A DNA stretch of 64,000 nt, taken from the NCBI GenBank assembly GCA_965221485.1, contig OZ244893.1, forward strand, positions 558,001-622,000, in the 5' to 3' direction. Made by a program: the position numbers and the translations under genes. Below are positions 41,443 through 50,789 of this stretch, piece after piece. The stretch comes from JAJEBT01 sp965221485. GTDB lineage: Bacteria; Pseudomonadota; Alphaproteobacteria; MPNO01; UBA830. The notes under the pieces are model-generated. The model was not told the origin of the DNA and made no database searches. It saw only the letters and a list, made by a program, of their open reading frames with translations. The stretch's first letter is position 1; the number at the start of each line of letters is the position of its first letter.

Positions 41443-43062
41443 GTGAGAAAACCCCTCATAGTTGGCATCGTTGGTGCCATAATCATCCTGTTGGCCATAT
41501 TCGCCACACTGGTGATCGACCGTCAACCGGATCAACCTTTGGTGGTTGCATCCGAGGGTCCGACGAGGCCCCCGGCCGGTTCGGGAAGCGATCCCGGTCC
41601 CACCCCGGATTCGGAAGAAGCGGCTCTGAAGCCCAGCCGCGGACAGGATTCGGCCGGGGTGGAAAAGACTGAACCCGAGGGAGCTGAAGCCGGTTCGCCC
41701 GCTCCATCGAAAAGCGGTTCTGATGTCACCGCAAGATCGCCCGGGACAGGAGTGGAGTCAGCGGTGCAAGAGCCCGGGACGAGAGAGGCCGAGGCCCGAC
41801 CGCAGGTTCGGGGGCCATCTTCCCAAGGGACTCCGGCAGCCCCTGGGGGATCGGTACCAGATGCTTCAGGTGCAATTGCTGCGGGACCCTCAGAGAGCGG
41901 GGACGATCAGGAAACGAGGCGTGCGCCCGCCTCCGGGCAAGCGCCAGTGGCGACAGACACCGGCGGGGCTGATGGATCGGCGACCCGGACCCGACAGCGG
42001 CAGGACGCGGCACAAAACGTAGTTGCAGGAAAGGAACCGGATCGATCGACGGCGGCTCAGAATGGGCGGTCGGCTTCTGACAGTCGGGACAGAAGGCCAC
42101 CGGTGGACGGAACCATGGGTCGGCCCGGAAGCAGGGAAGCAGGGCCGGAACCGTCAGCGTTGAGAGACCCTGATCGGGGTATGGAGTACTGGTCTTCCAT
42201 CTCTCCTCCGGGTGATCAGGACGGACCGATCGCACGGCCTTCATTCGATGTGGTGCGAACCTCGCCTTCGGGCGACATTATTGTTGCCGGGCGCGCGGCG
42301 CCCGGGGCCACAGTAACGGTCCGGAGCGGCGATCAGGTGCTGGGCCAGTTGCAGCCCGACAGAAACGGCGAATGGGTATTGATTCCGGAAGAGCCGCTGG
42401 ATCCTGGCACTTACGAACTTTCACTTTCAGCGACATTTCCTGACAGAAATGAAATTGCTGGTGACGAGACCGTGCTGGTCATCATTCCCGAACGGGGCCG
42501 GGGCCTCGCAACCAGGGATACCAGCGATCCCATGGGATCTCTCGTGGTTTCGTTGCCAAAGCGAACGGACCAGGTTCCGGTCCTTCTCGAACCGCCAGGA
42601 GGAACTGGGGATGACCGTCTGTCAGTAGACATTATTGATTATGGCGAGACGGGTGAGGATCTGATTCTTTCAGGTCGGGCGTCGCGTGAACACGAAGTTC
42701 GGCTTTATCTCGGAGATGAATATATCGGCCGGGCCCAGCCAGATGGTGATGGAAAGTGGGAATTGCGACCTGACCGGAAAATACCTGGCGGAGATTACAG
42801 GCTTCGGGCAGATCTGGTGGACAGGGACGGCCAGACAGTGTCTCGCATAGAGTTGCCATTCTCCAGGTCTCGCACTGTACGCTACATTCCCTCGACATCC
42901 CGGGTCATTGTGCAACCGGGGAACAGTTTGTGGCGGATTGCAAGGGCGGTTTATGGCCGGGGCATTCGATACACTGTGATTTACGAGAGAAATCGAGACC
43001 AGATCCGGGATCCTCACTGGATTTATCCGGGGCAGGTGTTCCAGTTGCCCGAACTCCGATGA
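41443..43062 (+). CDS. Envelope protein with membrane anchor, two Ig-like repeats and a C-terminal LysM domain
   Basis: 539 residues, GTG start at 41443 (an in-frame TGA sits 15 bases upstream, so no earlier start exists). Residues about 4-23 form one membrane segment (LIVGIVGAIIILLAIFATLV), anchoring the protein in the inner membrane. Residues about 30-260 are a low-complexity, Pro/Ser/Gly/Asp/Arg-rich, presumably disordered linker. Two beta-sandwich Ig-like repeats follow (about 266-352 and 392-473), each starting with a S-x-D-V/I-type strand and sharing GRA...LG..QPD.(N/D)G(E/K)W.L.P...PG(T/D)Y. The LysM domain (490-539, NSLWRIARAVYGRGIRYTVIY) should bind peptidoglycan. Such proteins sit next to LOG genes in alphaproteobacteria; a cell-wall role is likely. 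Confidence 0.85.
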   Translation: MRKPLIVGIVGAIIILLAIFATLVIDRQPDQPLVVASEGPTRPPAGSGSDPGPTPDSEEAALKPSRGQDSAGVEKTEPEGAEAGSPAPSKSGSDVTARSPGTGVESAVQEPGTREAEARPQVRGPSSQGTPAAPGGSVPDASGAIAAGPSESGDDQETRRAPASGQAPVATDTGGADGSATRTRQRQDAAQNVVAGKEPDRSTAAQNGRSASDSRDRRPPVDGTMGRPGSREAGPEPSALRDPDRGMEYWSSISPPGDQDGPIARPSFDVVRTSPSGDIIVAGRAAPGATVTVRSGDQVLGQLQPDRNGEWVLIPEEPLDPGTYELSLSATFPDRNEIAGDETVLVIIPERGRGLATRDTSDPMGSLVVSLPKRTDQVPVLLEPPGGTGDDRLSVDIIDYGETGEDLILSGRASREHEVRLYLGDEYIGRAQPDGDGKWELRPDRKIPGGDYRLRADLVDRDGQTVSRIELPFSRSRTVRYIPSTSRVIVQPGNSLWRIARAVYGRGIRYTVIYERNRDQIRDPHWIYPGQVFQLPELR

Positions 43063-43914
43063 TGACAGACCGGCAAGAATACAGGGCCTCACTTCCTGCC
43101 CCGCGCGAGCAGGAAACCTGACCAGGGTCTCCGGAACTCCAAATCTCCACTTGGACGACAGGATGACTAAACGTCCCGCTCACCGGGACGACGGTCTTCG
43201 TGGAATTTGGCAAACCGTCCGCACAAGCTGGAGTGCCTCCGTCTGATCCTTGAGACGTTGCCCGGCAGGGATTGGCGGCCTCTTTCAATTGATTTCGGGG
43301 TCCTGCACAACAAAACCTGAAAGAATGCCGCCATACCCCGGGAATGGTCCTGTAAATGGTTGTGCAAGAGCGCAGATATCTGTTGAAACGAAGCGGTTTG
43401 GCGTTCGCTTGTTCGCCTGGACATGCCGCCCGTGACCGATGTCGTCCCCATCCCGGGTCCTGTTGCGATTCACAGTTTCAGAACGGGTCAGAGTGTCGCG
43501 AACCTGACCGAGGGCAAACCTGTCCGGCATCATTCGGGGTCTCGGCGCCGGCGTTGGCGTTATGGAGGGTCCTCCGTGGGACCGGATGAGAATCATGCGA
43601 CGACAACCATTGTCGAATGGCCGGTTCCGACACCGCGCCGTGCGCGGTGGTCCAGGAAACAGGGGATTACAGCAGTGGTGGGAAATTCTTCTTGATCATC
43701 CATAATTGAGGTGTCATCAAAAGATGGACCCGTGTGCCCGAAAGCCCGTCACTGATTGCGTTTAGTCTCATGAAGTCTTGTAACGGAGGAATGCGACCCA
43801 CAGTCACGGTCGCTATCGCGCATCTGAAAGGTTCTTCCGATTTCAACGCTGTCGTTCCGGTACAGATCCGCGCGCTGCGGGGTGCATCCCTTGCTGTGCA
43901 GCAGCAGGAAGAGA
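43063..43914. other. 852-base non-coding stretch, largest gap in the window
   Basis: No convincing gene is seen on either strand. A short hairpin (cgtcccg at 43172-43178, cgggacg at 43184-43190) lies about 110 bases after the LysM gene and could be a terminator without a T-run. The remainder presumably includes the promoter of the ligase gene. Confidence 0.5.
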
Positions 43915-45513
43915 ATGGAGACGATGTTCATGCCCGACCTTCGTAACCAGCCCGAACTGGCGTTGCCGTTTCAGACGACGCGGGAACTCCTGGCCAAATG
44001 GAATGAGCGGGATCGTGATCGTGTGGCTCTCGTTGATCTTGATCAGGGTGGCCGCAGCGTGACATGGGGTGACGTATCGGCAGCAGCCAGCCGGATCTCC
44101 GGGCTCCTGGGTGACATGGGCATCGGGCGTGGCGACAAGGTTGTCCTGCTCGCGGATGAGGTCATGGAGAAACTGATTGTCTGGCTGGGCATCTGGCATC
44201 GAGGAGCGATCGTCTGCCCCCTCAATGTGGAGATGAACGAGGCACACCTGGCCAGGATTATCGCGACCATCAACCCGAAACTGGTCCTGTGGCACGAAGA
44301 ACTGGAAGGCTCCAGCTACCTGAACGAGATCGGCTTGCCGGACCTGCGCTTCGGCTGGTACCCGCAGGCGCCGAAGGGAGACGGAAGCAGCGACCCATTC
44401 TTCACCAGGCTGGCGGATTATCCCGGGACGGATGATGCCGACGGGGAAGGAGATGTGGGCCCAGAAGATCTCTCCTGCATTTTTTGTACCTCGGGGACAA
44501 CGTCCACGCCCAAGAGTGTTGTCTACAACCACCTTTCCTACTGGCTGAGCGGGTTGTCCACACTCGATATGCTGGGACTGAACGCTGATGACCGCACGCT
44601 CGAATACCGGTCCTTTGGCTGGAATTCGGCTCAGATCCTTAGTTTCATGCCGTGGTTGCAGGTCGGATCCACACTTCATATTGCGCGGCACTTTTCGCGC
44701 TCGCGCTTTTTTGACTGGGTCAGGGATTACGGAATCACGTTTTCCGCGGGTGTACCGACCGTCGTGAACATGCTCCTGAATGATCCGCCGGACGAGCAGG
44801 GTCGGGATGTTCCGACCCTGCGGCTGATGACCTGCTCGACGGCCCCGCTGTCTCCGGAACAGTGGGAAAGGTTCGAGAGCCTCTACGGTGTTACCTTGCT
44901 CCAGCTCTACGGAATGTCGGAAGCCGGATGGATATGCGGAAACCGTCACTATCGCCGCCGTATGGGCACTGTTGGACCGCCGGCCAGGCACCAGGAGTTC
45001 CGGATCGTTGACGGCGAGGGCAATCCGTGTGCAGCCGGAGTGGAAGGTGAAATTACGGTTGGAGGTCCGCAGACCTGCCACAGTACGTTTTCACTGGATG
45101 GATCAGTCGAGGACCTTTCTGACGCACGCATCAGGACGGGCGATCTCGGTTTCATGGATGCCGATGGTTTTGTAACGGTCACGGGTCGCACCAAGGATCT
45201 GATCATCAGGGGCGGGGTGAATATCGCGCCACTTGAGATCGACAACCTGATTCTCAGTCATCCCAAGGTTCGGGAGGCCGCCGTAATTGGTGTACCGGAC
45301 CAGATCTACGGCGAGGAAATCGTGGCCTACGTTGTGGCCATCGATGGAGAAAACCTCTCCGCACAGGAGGTTGATCTCTGGTGCGAACAGAAGCTGCCCG
45401 ACTTCAAGCGACCGCGGCAGGTCAGGTTTATCGATCAACTGCCAAGATCGGATCGGGGCAAGGTCCTTCGCGACGATCTGAAACAGCTCTGGAGTAATGG
45501 CCAGTCTGCCTGA
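43915..45513 (+). CDS. AMP-forming acyl-CoA/aryl-CoA ligase (ANL superfamily)
   Basis: 532 residues from ATG 43915 (AGGA five bases upstream); ATG 43924 is also possible. It activates a carboxylic acid as acyl-AMP and transfers it to CoA. The P-loop-like A3 motif is CTSGTTSTPKSVVYNH (about 191-206), the A5 motif is YGMSEAG (about 331-337), the A7 motif RTGDLGFMD (about 407-415), and the C-terminal catalytic lysine lies in RSDRGKVLRDDL. The acid is not predictable; branched or aromatic acids are plausible given the neighbourhood of CoA enzymes. The gene converges with the TauE/SafE permease gene (about 80 bases). Confidence 0.9.
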   Translation: METMFMPDLRNQPELALPFQTTRELLAKWNERDRDRVALVDLDQGGRSVTWGDVSAAASRISGLLGDMGIGRGDKVVLLADEVMEKLIVWLGIWHRGAIVCPLNVEMNEAHLARIIATINPKLVLWHEELEGSSYLNEIGLPDLRFGWYPQAPKGDGSSDPFFTRLADYPGTDDADGEGDVGPEDLSCIFCTSGTTSTPKSVVYNHLSYWLSGLSTLDMLGLNADDRTLEYRSFGWNSAQILSFMPWLQVGSTLHIARHFSRSRFFDWVRDYGITFSAGVPTVVNMLLNDPPDEQGRDVPTLRLMTCSTAPLSPEQWERFESLYGVTLLQLYGMSEAGWICGNRHYRRRMGTVGPPARHQEFRIVDGEGNPCAAGVEGEITVGGPQTCHSTFSLDGSVEDLSDARIRTGDLGFMDADGFVTVTGRTKDLIIRGGVNIAPLEIDNLILSHPKVREAAVIGVPDQIYGEEIVAYVVAIDGENLSAQEVDLWCEQKLPDFKRPRQVRFIDQLPRSDRGKVLRDDLKQLWSNGQSA

Positions 45514-45591
45514 CAGATCCTGAGGGCAGGGGGCCTTGCTCCGGCCCGGGTCTTCTGGAAACGCCTCTGCCCACCGGCAAGGCAAACATTT

Positions 45592-46362
45592 TCAGGACAA
45601 ATATCCCGCCTTGTCGGCCGCGCTCCAGAGAAGGCGGAGGGCGAGCAGCGTGAGCGCGATCTGGAACACCCGTGTGAACACGGCTTCCGGCATTTTGTTG
45701 AGCGCCCGAACACCGATCCAGTTCCCGAAAAAACTCATGGCAATCATGGCAGCGAGAAGTGGAAGGTAGTCATAAAATTCGAAACCGAGAATTCCGAATA
45801 CCACGGCCTTCAGCGTATGGACAAAGAACATCGCGGCTGCATGGGTAGCCACAAACTCTCTGCGATCCGTGCTGATCCCGCGAATCCAGGGGGCCAGCAG
45901 AGTTCCTGTAGCACCAACGAACATGGAAATCAGACCACCAGCACCACCGAGTATGAACAGCCGCCTCGCAGAGGGAGCTCCTGCGGTAATCCGGGGCGCC
46001 CAGCACACATAAATCAGAAAAAGACCCAGTATTCCCTGGAGGAGGGCGACCGGTAATGAAATCACGATGCTGCCGCCCGCAATTCCCCCGATCGCGGCAC
46101 CCAGCGCGAACGGAATGATCGCCCCCCGTATCACCAGTCGGTGCATTATGGTGACGCGCGTGATGTTGGTACCCGCCTGAACGACACCGTGAATGGGAAT
46201 GACTGCAGCGGGTGGAAGTATTGTGGCCATGACACCAATCATCATGATGCCGCCGCCGAGGCCCGCCACGACACCGAACGCCGAGGTGAAAACACTCAGC
46301 AGTGTGAAGCCGATGAATGTCCAGCCGTCTATTTCCGGTGTAATGGACAACAGCTCGATCAT
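45592..46362 (-). CDS. TauE/SafE family membrane protein (sulfite/sulfonate exporter type)
   Basis: 256 residues with about eight hydrophobic segments. The two-repeat pattern of the TauE/SafE (DUF81) family is clear: FTSAFGVVAGLGGGIMMIGVMATILPP (about 25-51) repeated as LFILGGAGGLISMFVGATGTLLAPWIRG (about 132-159), and TLLALRLLWSA near the end. Members export sulfite, sulfoacetate or other anions across the inner membrane. In a genome with TauD-type sulfonate dioxygenases a sulfite exporter makes sense, but no TauD gene is adjacent. It follows the hyuA-hyuB operon on the same strand after 273 bases. Confidence 0.9.
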   Translation of the reverse strand: MIELLSITPEIDGWTFIGFTLLSVFTSAFGVVAGLGGGIMMIGVMATILPPAAVIPIHGVVQAGTNITRVTIMHRLVIRGAIIPFALGAAIGGIAGGSIVISLPVALLQGILGLFLIYVCWAPRITAGAPSARRLFILGGAGGLISMFVGATGTLLAPWIRGISTDRREFVATHAAAMFFVHTLKAVVFGILGFEFYDYLPLLAAMIAMSFFGNWIGVRALNKMPEAVFTRVFQIALTLLALRLLWSAADKAGYLS

Positions 46363-46635
46363 TATGAACCCTTCGCGATACTGCTGGTCGAGGCTCGGGA
46401 TGTCACCAGACGCAACAGACCGTCGATCAGGCGCGCTGTTCCGGGGCAGGTATGGAGACGGACGCCGCCGCCATGGACAAGTGAATCGGTCATCCCCGAA
46501 TCAAATCCGCGGCCCAAATTTGCCGTCGGTCAGAGGAACCGGTTCGGTCCCTGTTTCGAACCTCCTGCCGGCCCCGCAGGTTGGTGGCAGACAAGCGGTG
46601 TTTCCGACCAGTCATCGATGTCTGCAAGCACGGAC

Positions 46636-48183
46636 TCACGTTGAGAGAAGCTCTTCGCTGCTGACCGCCCTGCCTGCCGTCCAGCCAGAAACAAGGCATT
46701 CCGAAATATTGCCTCCGGCGAGATAGAGATGACCGAAACAGCTGCCCATTTCCCCGGCCGCGTAGAGCCTCGGAATTGGCTCGCCGAAGACATCGATCAC
46801 GCGCTGACTGGCATCATGAATCGGTCCACCCTGGGTGTTTGACACCACCGGCCAGACTTCGCCGGCATAGAAGGGCGGCGTGCGAATCGGCACCATGGAA
46901 CCCGGCAGGCGCCCGAACTCCTTGTCCCGCCCTGCATCGGTCATCGTGTTCCAGCGCTTTATGGTCGCCTTGAGCGGATCAGCCGGCACGCCCATGATTC
47001 GGGCGAGGTCCTCCAGCCTGTCGGCCCGTTTCAGGATCCCGAGTTCGACCTCCCGGAGATTGTCCCGGGACCACTGCATATCGACGTCGCGATCATTATA
47101 GGCTGGGTTCCCGAGCGGATAGAGCTTGCGGGCCTCTTCATCGCAGATCAGCCAGGCAGGTATGTTCCGAAACCTCTGTGTTACCGTATCCATGTCATCA
47201 AAGGGTCGCGCACCGGTATCCTGAAGATAGGGAGGCTGTTCGTTCATAAAACGGCGTCCCTCGCGGTTGACGAGAATCCACGCGACCGGAACCTTGTCCA
47301 TATCCGCTCCCGTCATGTCGGTGTCGGTTTCTCCGGGCACCCAGTCCGGAAACCGCTTGACGCGTATGCCGTAGGGATAGGCGGGATCCGTGTGCCGGAA
47401 CCCGTAGGATCCGTGGAAATGCCACATGTGCCACAAATCGGCACCCACATCCTGGGCCATGCGAATGCCGTCCCCTGTATTGTACTTGTTCGCGGCGCTG
47501 AGCACGGGAACCGACGGCCAATATTCCTGCTTCATGCGATCGTTTGCCTCGAAGCCGCCGGCGGCGAGAACCACACCACGTCTGGTGCCGATCCGCCATG
47601 GTTGCCCGCCCAATCGGGCAATGACACCGTGAATTTCGCGATCCCTGCCGGTGATCAGCCGTTCGGCCGGAGCGGACAGGCGCAGGTCGACCCCGAGCGC
47701 GTGCATCCGGACCTGAAGCAGACGAAACAGAAACGGTCCTCCGACGCGGCCGCGAACCTGCGGATAGAACGTCCCGGGATCGAAATTGGGGATGGAGTCG
47801 ACATGGGTGTAATAAAAGGTCTCGCGATGACGAAACGGGTAGTTGCCCCCTCGCGGCCGGGTCCGGATATCAGCACCCGTGCCCTCCGCCAGTTCGCGAA
47901 GATAACCTTCGGTCTGCGCCATGCCGTCAGCCATCATGCGCAGCACACTGTCAGGGATCCGGCCGGCATTGGTGGCCTTGAGATAGGCAAAGGCCTCATC
48001 CGGACTGGCGCTGCAACAGACGGCTCCCTGGGAACATATTGAAATTCCACCGGGATCGGGTGCCTTTTCCAGAACAATTACATGAGATCCCGCTTTCGCC
48101 GCCTCGACGGCGGTGACGGCGCCGGCAAGGCCGCAGCCGACCACCACAACGTCGCAGATTTCGTCGAATGGGGAATCATTCAT
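46636..48183 (-). CDS. FAD-dependent dehydrogenase/oxidoreductase (fumarate reductase flavoprotein-like)
   Basis: 515 residues. Start at ATG 48183, 7 bases after GGGGAGG. The N-terminal FAD-binding motif is VVVVGCGLAGAVTAVEAAKAG (about 13-33, GxGxxG) followed by VIVLEKAPDPGGIS; a second cofactor contact is GVVLAAGGFEANDRMK (about 202-217) and the C-terminal AAGEMGSCFGHLYLAGGNISECLVSGWTAGR is the family ending. It belongs to the flavoprotein group containing tricarballylate dehydrogenase, 3-ketosteroid dehydrogenase and fumarate reductases, so it may introduce or remove a C=C bond. It is the last gene of the operon hyuA-hyuB-dehydrogenase-flavoprotein (59 bases after the dehydrogenase). Confidence 0.88.
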   Translation of the reverse strand: MNDSPFDEICDVVVVGCGLAGAVTAVEAAKAGSHVIVLEKAPDPGGISICSQGAVCCSASPDEAFAYLKATNAGRIPDSVLRMMADGMAQTEGYLRELAEGTGADIRTRPRGGNYPFRHRETFYYTHVDSIPNFDPGTFYPQVRGRVGGPFLFRLLQVRMHALGVDLRLSAPAERLITGRDREIHGVIARLGGQPWRIGTRRGVVLAAGGFEANDRMKQEYWPSVPVLSAANKYNTGDGIRMAQDVGADLWHMWHFHGSYGFRHTDPAYPYGIRVKRFPDWVPGETDTDMTGADMDKVPVAWILVNREGRRFMNEQPPYLQDTGARPFDDMDTVTQRFRNIPAWLICDEEARKLYPLGNPAYNDRDVDMQWSRDNLREVELGILKRADRLEDLARIMGVPADPLKATIKRWNTMTDAGRDKEFGRLPGSMVPIRTPPFYAGEVWPVVSNTQGGPIHDASQRVIDVFGEPIPRLYAAGEMGSCFGHLYLAGGNISECLVSGWTAGRAVSSEELLST

Positions 48184-48241
48184 GGTCATACCTCCCCGGT
48201 GCAAGGGAATGCGTGAGAAGGATCATCGGAAGGCGGGGTCT

Positions 48242-49087
48242 TCATGGGCGCGTGGCCTTGCCGCCTTCTCCGGTCCAGTCGGGCGGCGTATCCGCCTTGA
48301 TTTTCCGGCCATCTTTGACCAGCTCCTTGACGAGGCCCGCAAGCGGAAGCGTCATGCCCGATCCGTCGGACAGTTTTTCCAGCATCTGCATGTCCTTAAG
48401 GGCCCAGGTGAAGGTCATGCGATCCCAGTCACGAAGGGCAGCACTGGCTCCGGAACTCATGAGCAGAACCTGACGCAGACGAGCGAGATCTATACCGGTA
48501 GAACCGGCAAGTCGGCCGGCTTCGATCAGTGCACATCCGTTCACCCACAACAGGAAATTGTTCATCATCTTCGCAACCTGGCCATGACCCACTGCACCGA
48601 CATGTTCGATGTCCGAGCAAAAGGCTTCGAAGACCGGCCGCGAACGGCGCACGATGTCATCCTCTCCGCCGACCAGAGCCAGCAATGTTCCGTCGTCGGC
48701 AGCCCAGCGACCGCGAGCGATCGGTGCGTCGAGAAAGCCAATGTCGCGTTCCTTGCACATACGCTCCAGCTCCTGCACTCCCTCGAATGAAGCGGTAGAA
48801 CAGACAGCAATGCAGCTGCCCGGAGCCAATGCATCAAGGGCTCCATTCGGGCCGATCAGGCACGAAAAGACCTCGGGTTCGAAGCCGACGGCAACGATAA
48901 GGTAATCGCTGTTCCTGGCGACATCCTTTGCACTGGCCGCCTTGTTGGCTCCTGACGAGACGGCCTTCCCGAGCTGCTCTTCGTCAATGTCGAAGGCCGT
49001 CACAACAAAGTCTCGCCTGACAAGATGCCGGACCATTGCCAGACCCATGCGCCCCGGGCCAATGATGCCCACCCGATCGTTGTGCAT
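48242..49087 (-). CDS. NAD(P)-dependent beta-hydroxyacid dehydrogenase (3-hydroxyisobutyrate dehydrogenase family)
   Basis: 281 residues, ATG at 49087. The dinucleotide-binding motif is VGIIGPGRMGLAMVRHL (6-22), followed by the NAD-side DID loop. The C-terminal substrate domain carries VGHGQVAKMMNNFLLWVN, where the lysine is the catalytic residue of the family, and the GFLDAPIARGRWAADDGTL block, the usual substrate-binding signature. These enzymes oxidise 3-hydroxyisobutyrate, tartronate semialdehyde-type or 6-phosphogluconate-like beta-hydroxyacids. It is the third gene of the hyu operon, 19 bases after hyuB, so it may act on a ring-opened or hydroxylated intermediate made by HyuAB. Confidence 0.92.
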   Translation of the reverse strand: MHNDRVGIIGPGRMGLAMVRHLVRRDFVVTAFDIDEEQLGKAVSSGANKAASAKDVARNSDYLIVAVGFEPEVFSCLIGPNGALDALAPGSCIAVCSTASFEGVQELERMCKERDIGFLDAPIARGRWAADDGTLLALVGGEDDIVRRSRPVFEAFCSDIEHVGAVGHGQVAKMMNNFLLWVNGCALIEAGRLAGSTGIDLARLRQVLLMSSGASAALRDWDRMTFTWALKDMQMLEKLSDGSGMTLPLAGLVKELVKDGRKIKADTPPDWTGEGGKATRP

Positions 49088-49106
49088 GTTATCGTGCTTC
49101 CTCAGT

Positions 49107-50789
49107 TCATGATTTGGGAGAGGTCGTGGCGTTGTGGTCATAGAATGTCCGCGCTGCCGACGGAGTGACATACCCTTCCTCCAGATCGCGTGCGAGCCTG
49201 TCCGGGCTGCGCTTCGACGGATAGCCAAAGCCGCCACCGCCGGCGGTCTCCAGATAGAATACCTGACCGGCTTCCAGATCGAATTTGCCAGCCGCCGGAG
49301 TTTCCTGCTCCCGGTTGGTGCCGGCGCGGATTACAAACCGGCTTGGCCGGCCGTCATAGCCACCAGCTGCGCCGGTTGGCGGGTATTTCCAGCGGTCGTA
49401 TCTGCGTGTCACGGTGCAGTCCTGCAGAAGCTCATAGCGCCGTCTGAAGGCGACGCCGCCACGAAACTCCCCGGCCCCCCCTGAGTCCGGGACAATGTCG
49501 AACTCCCGGATGCGGCACGGATACTCGCTTTCGATGATCTCCAGCGGAGTCACGTGGAGATTCGAAAGATGGGTTGCTGTCGCGTTGCAGCCGTCGTTTC
49601 CCTGGCCGCCACCATAGGCTGAACCGAGGATTTCATACTGGAGGCTGTTGTGGCCGGGTCTTCCGCCCTGATGCCAGTTGATGGACAGGGATCCCGACGA
49701 ACCGGAACCGGCTATCGCACGAGACGGGTTGAAGGTTGCCAGGGCCTCAAGAATGACATCGGTCAGGCGCAGGTTTGCCTTCTGGTAAGACGAGACCGGG
49801 GCAGGGCTCTCCGCATTTGTCACCGTCCGCGGCGCATAAACAAAGTTCACGACATCGCGCATGCCGTCGTTGAACCGCATGGTCGGCCCAAGACAACCGA
49901 TCAAGGCATAAAAGGTGCAGGCCTCCACCATCGAAGGGCGCAGATTGACCGGGCCCCGGGCCTGGGGTTGCGAGCCTGAAAAGTCGAAGGTGATGGAGTC
50001 TCCCGACTTTGTGATCCTGACTGCAAAGTAGATTCCCTCATCCAGTTCGACCCCGTCATCGTCCATGCAGCCCTCGGCACTGGCGACCCCGTCAGGAAGT
50101 TCAGCGATGGCTCGTTGCATCTCTTCCGCGGCTCCGGCCAGAAGTCTCGCAAAGGCTTCAATGATCGTCTTGACGCCAAACCGGCGACAGTGATCACGCA
50201 TCCGCTCCGCTCCCATCATTGTGGCAGCGATTTGCGCTCTCATATCGCCCCGAACCAGATCGGGTTGCCGGCTGTTGGCCAGAACCAGACGTTCCAGATC
50301 CTTGTCGAAGCCGCGCCCGGAGATGATCTTGACCGGAGGCAGCAGGAGCCCCTCCTGAAATATTTCCGTTGAATTTGCGGCCGTCGATCCCGGGTTCATA
50401 CCGCCGATGTCAGCCTTGTGCGCACATGAGCCGGAATAGCCTGCAAGGACACCATCCTCAAAAAACGGTGTGAGAAAGGCCATGTCCGAAACATGTGGCA
50501 CACCGGCCTCATAGGGGTGGTTGGAAACGATGACGTCTCCGTTCTCCAGGCCGTCGGGGCCGTAAATCTCCACCACCCGATCCACGAAGTGCTTGTAGAA
50601 CGGTGCATGAAAAAACATGGGAGGCGGTACGATCAGGCGCCCGGTTCTGTCAAGGATCACGCACGAGAAATCGCGGCTTTCACGAATGATTGTCGAATAG
50701 CCGGAGCGATAGAAATGATAGTGCATCTCGTCGACAAGGCTTGCCACCTTGTTGCGGATGATCTGGATCGTAATCGGGTCAACGGCCAT
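49107..50789 (-). CDS. Hydantoinase/oxoprolinase subunit B (HyuB-type)
   Basis: 560 residues. The ATG at 50789 is preceded by GGGAAG and overlaps the end of hyuA by 11 bases; a TTG at 50807 is possible but less likely. The sequence is typical of HyuB: ITIQIIRNKVASLVDEMHYHFYRSGYSTIIRESRDFSCVILD in pattern (about 6-47), VIVSNHPYEAGVPHVSDMAFLTP (about 92-114), AHKADIGGMNPGSTAANSTEIFQEGLL and GSAYGGGQGNDGCNATATHLSNLHVTP. With HyuA it forms an ATP-dependent hydantoinase, N-methylhydantoinase or 5-oxoprolinase-type enzyme that opens cyclic amides. The actual substrate is not evident. Confidence 0.93.
   Translation of the reverse strand: MAVDPITIQIIRNKVASLVDEMHYHFYRSGYSTIIRESRDFSCVILDRTGRLIVPPPMFFHAPFYKHFVDRVVEIYGPDGLENGDVIVSNHPYEAGVPHVSDMAFLTPFFEDGVLAGYSGSCAHKADIGGMNPGSTAANSTEIFQEGLLLPPVKIISGRGFDKDLERLVLANSRQPDLVRGDMRAQIAATMMGAERMRDHCRRFGVKTIIEAFARLLAGAAEEMQRAIAELPDGVASAEGCMDDDGVELDEGIYFAVRITKSGDSITFDFSGSQPQARGPVNLRPSMVEACTFYALIGCLGPTMRFNDGMRDVVNFVYAPRTVTNAESPAPVSSYQKANLRLTDVILEALATFNPSRAIAGSGSSGSLSINWHQGGRPGHNSLQYEILGSAYGGGQGNDGCNATATHLSNLHVTPLEIIESEYPCRIREFDIVPDSGGAGEFRGGVAFRRRYELLQDCTVTRRYDRWKYPPTGAAGGYDGRPSRFVIRAGTNREQETPAAGKFDLEAGQVFYLETAGGGGFGYPSKRSPDRLARDLEEGYVTPSAARTFYDHNATTSPKS

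Noticed and set aside
43063..43914. Hidden gene or small RNA in the largest gap
   Set aside because: Short open frames were read on both strands; none has a conserved domain, a start with a ribosome binding site or a defined RNA fold.
43843..45081. 412-codon open frame antisense to the AMP-forming ligase
   Set aside because: High-GC shadow frame: Arg-rich and with no conserved blocks, whereas the plus strand has all ligase motifs.
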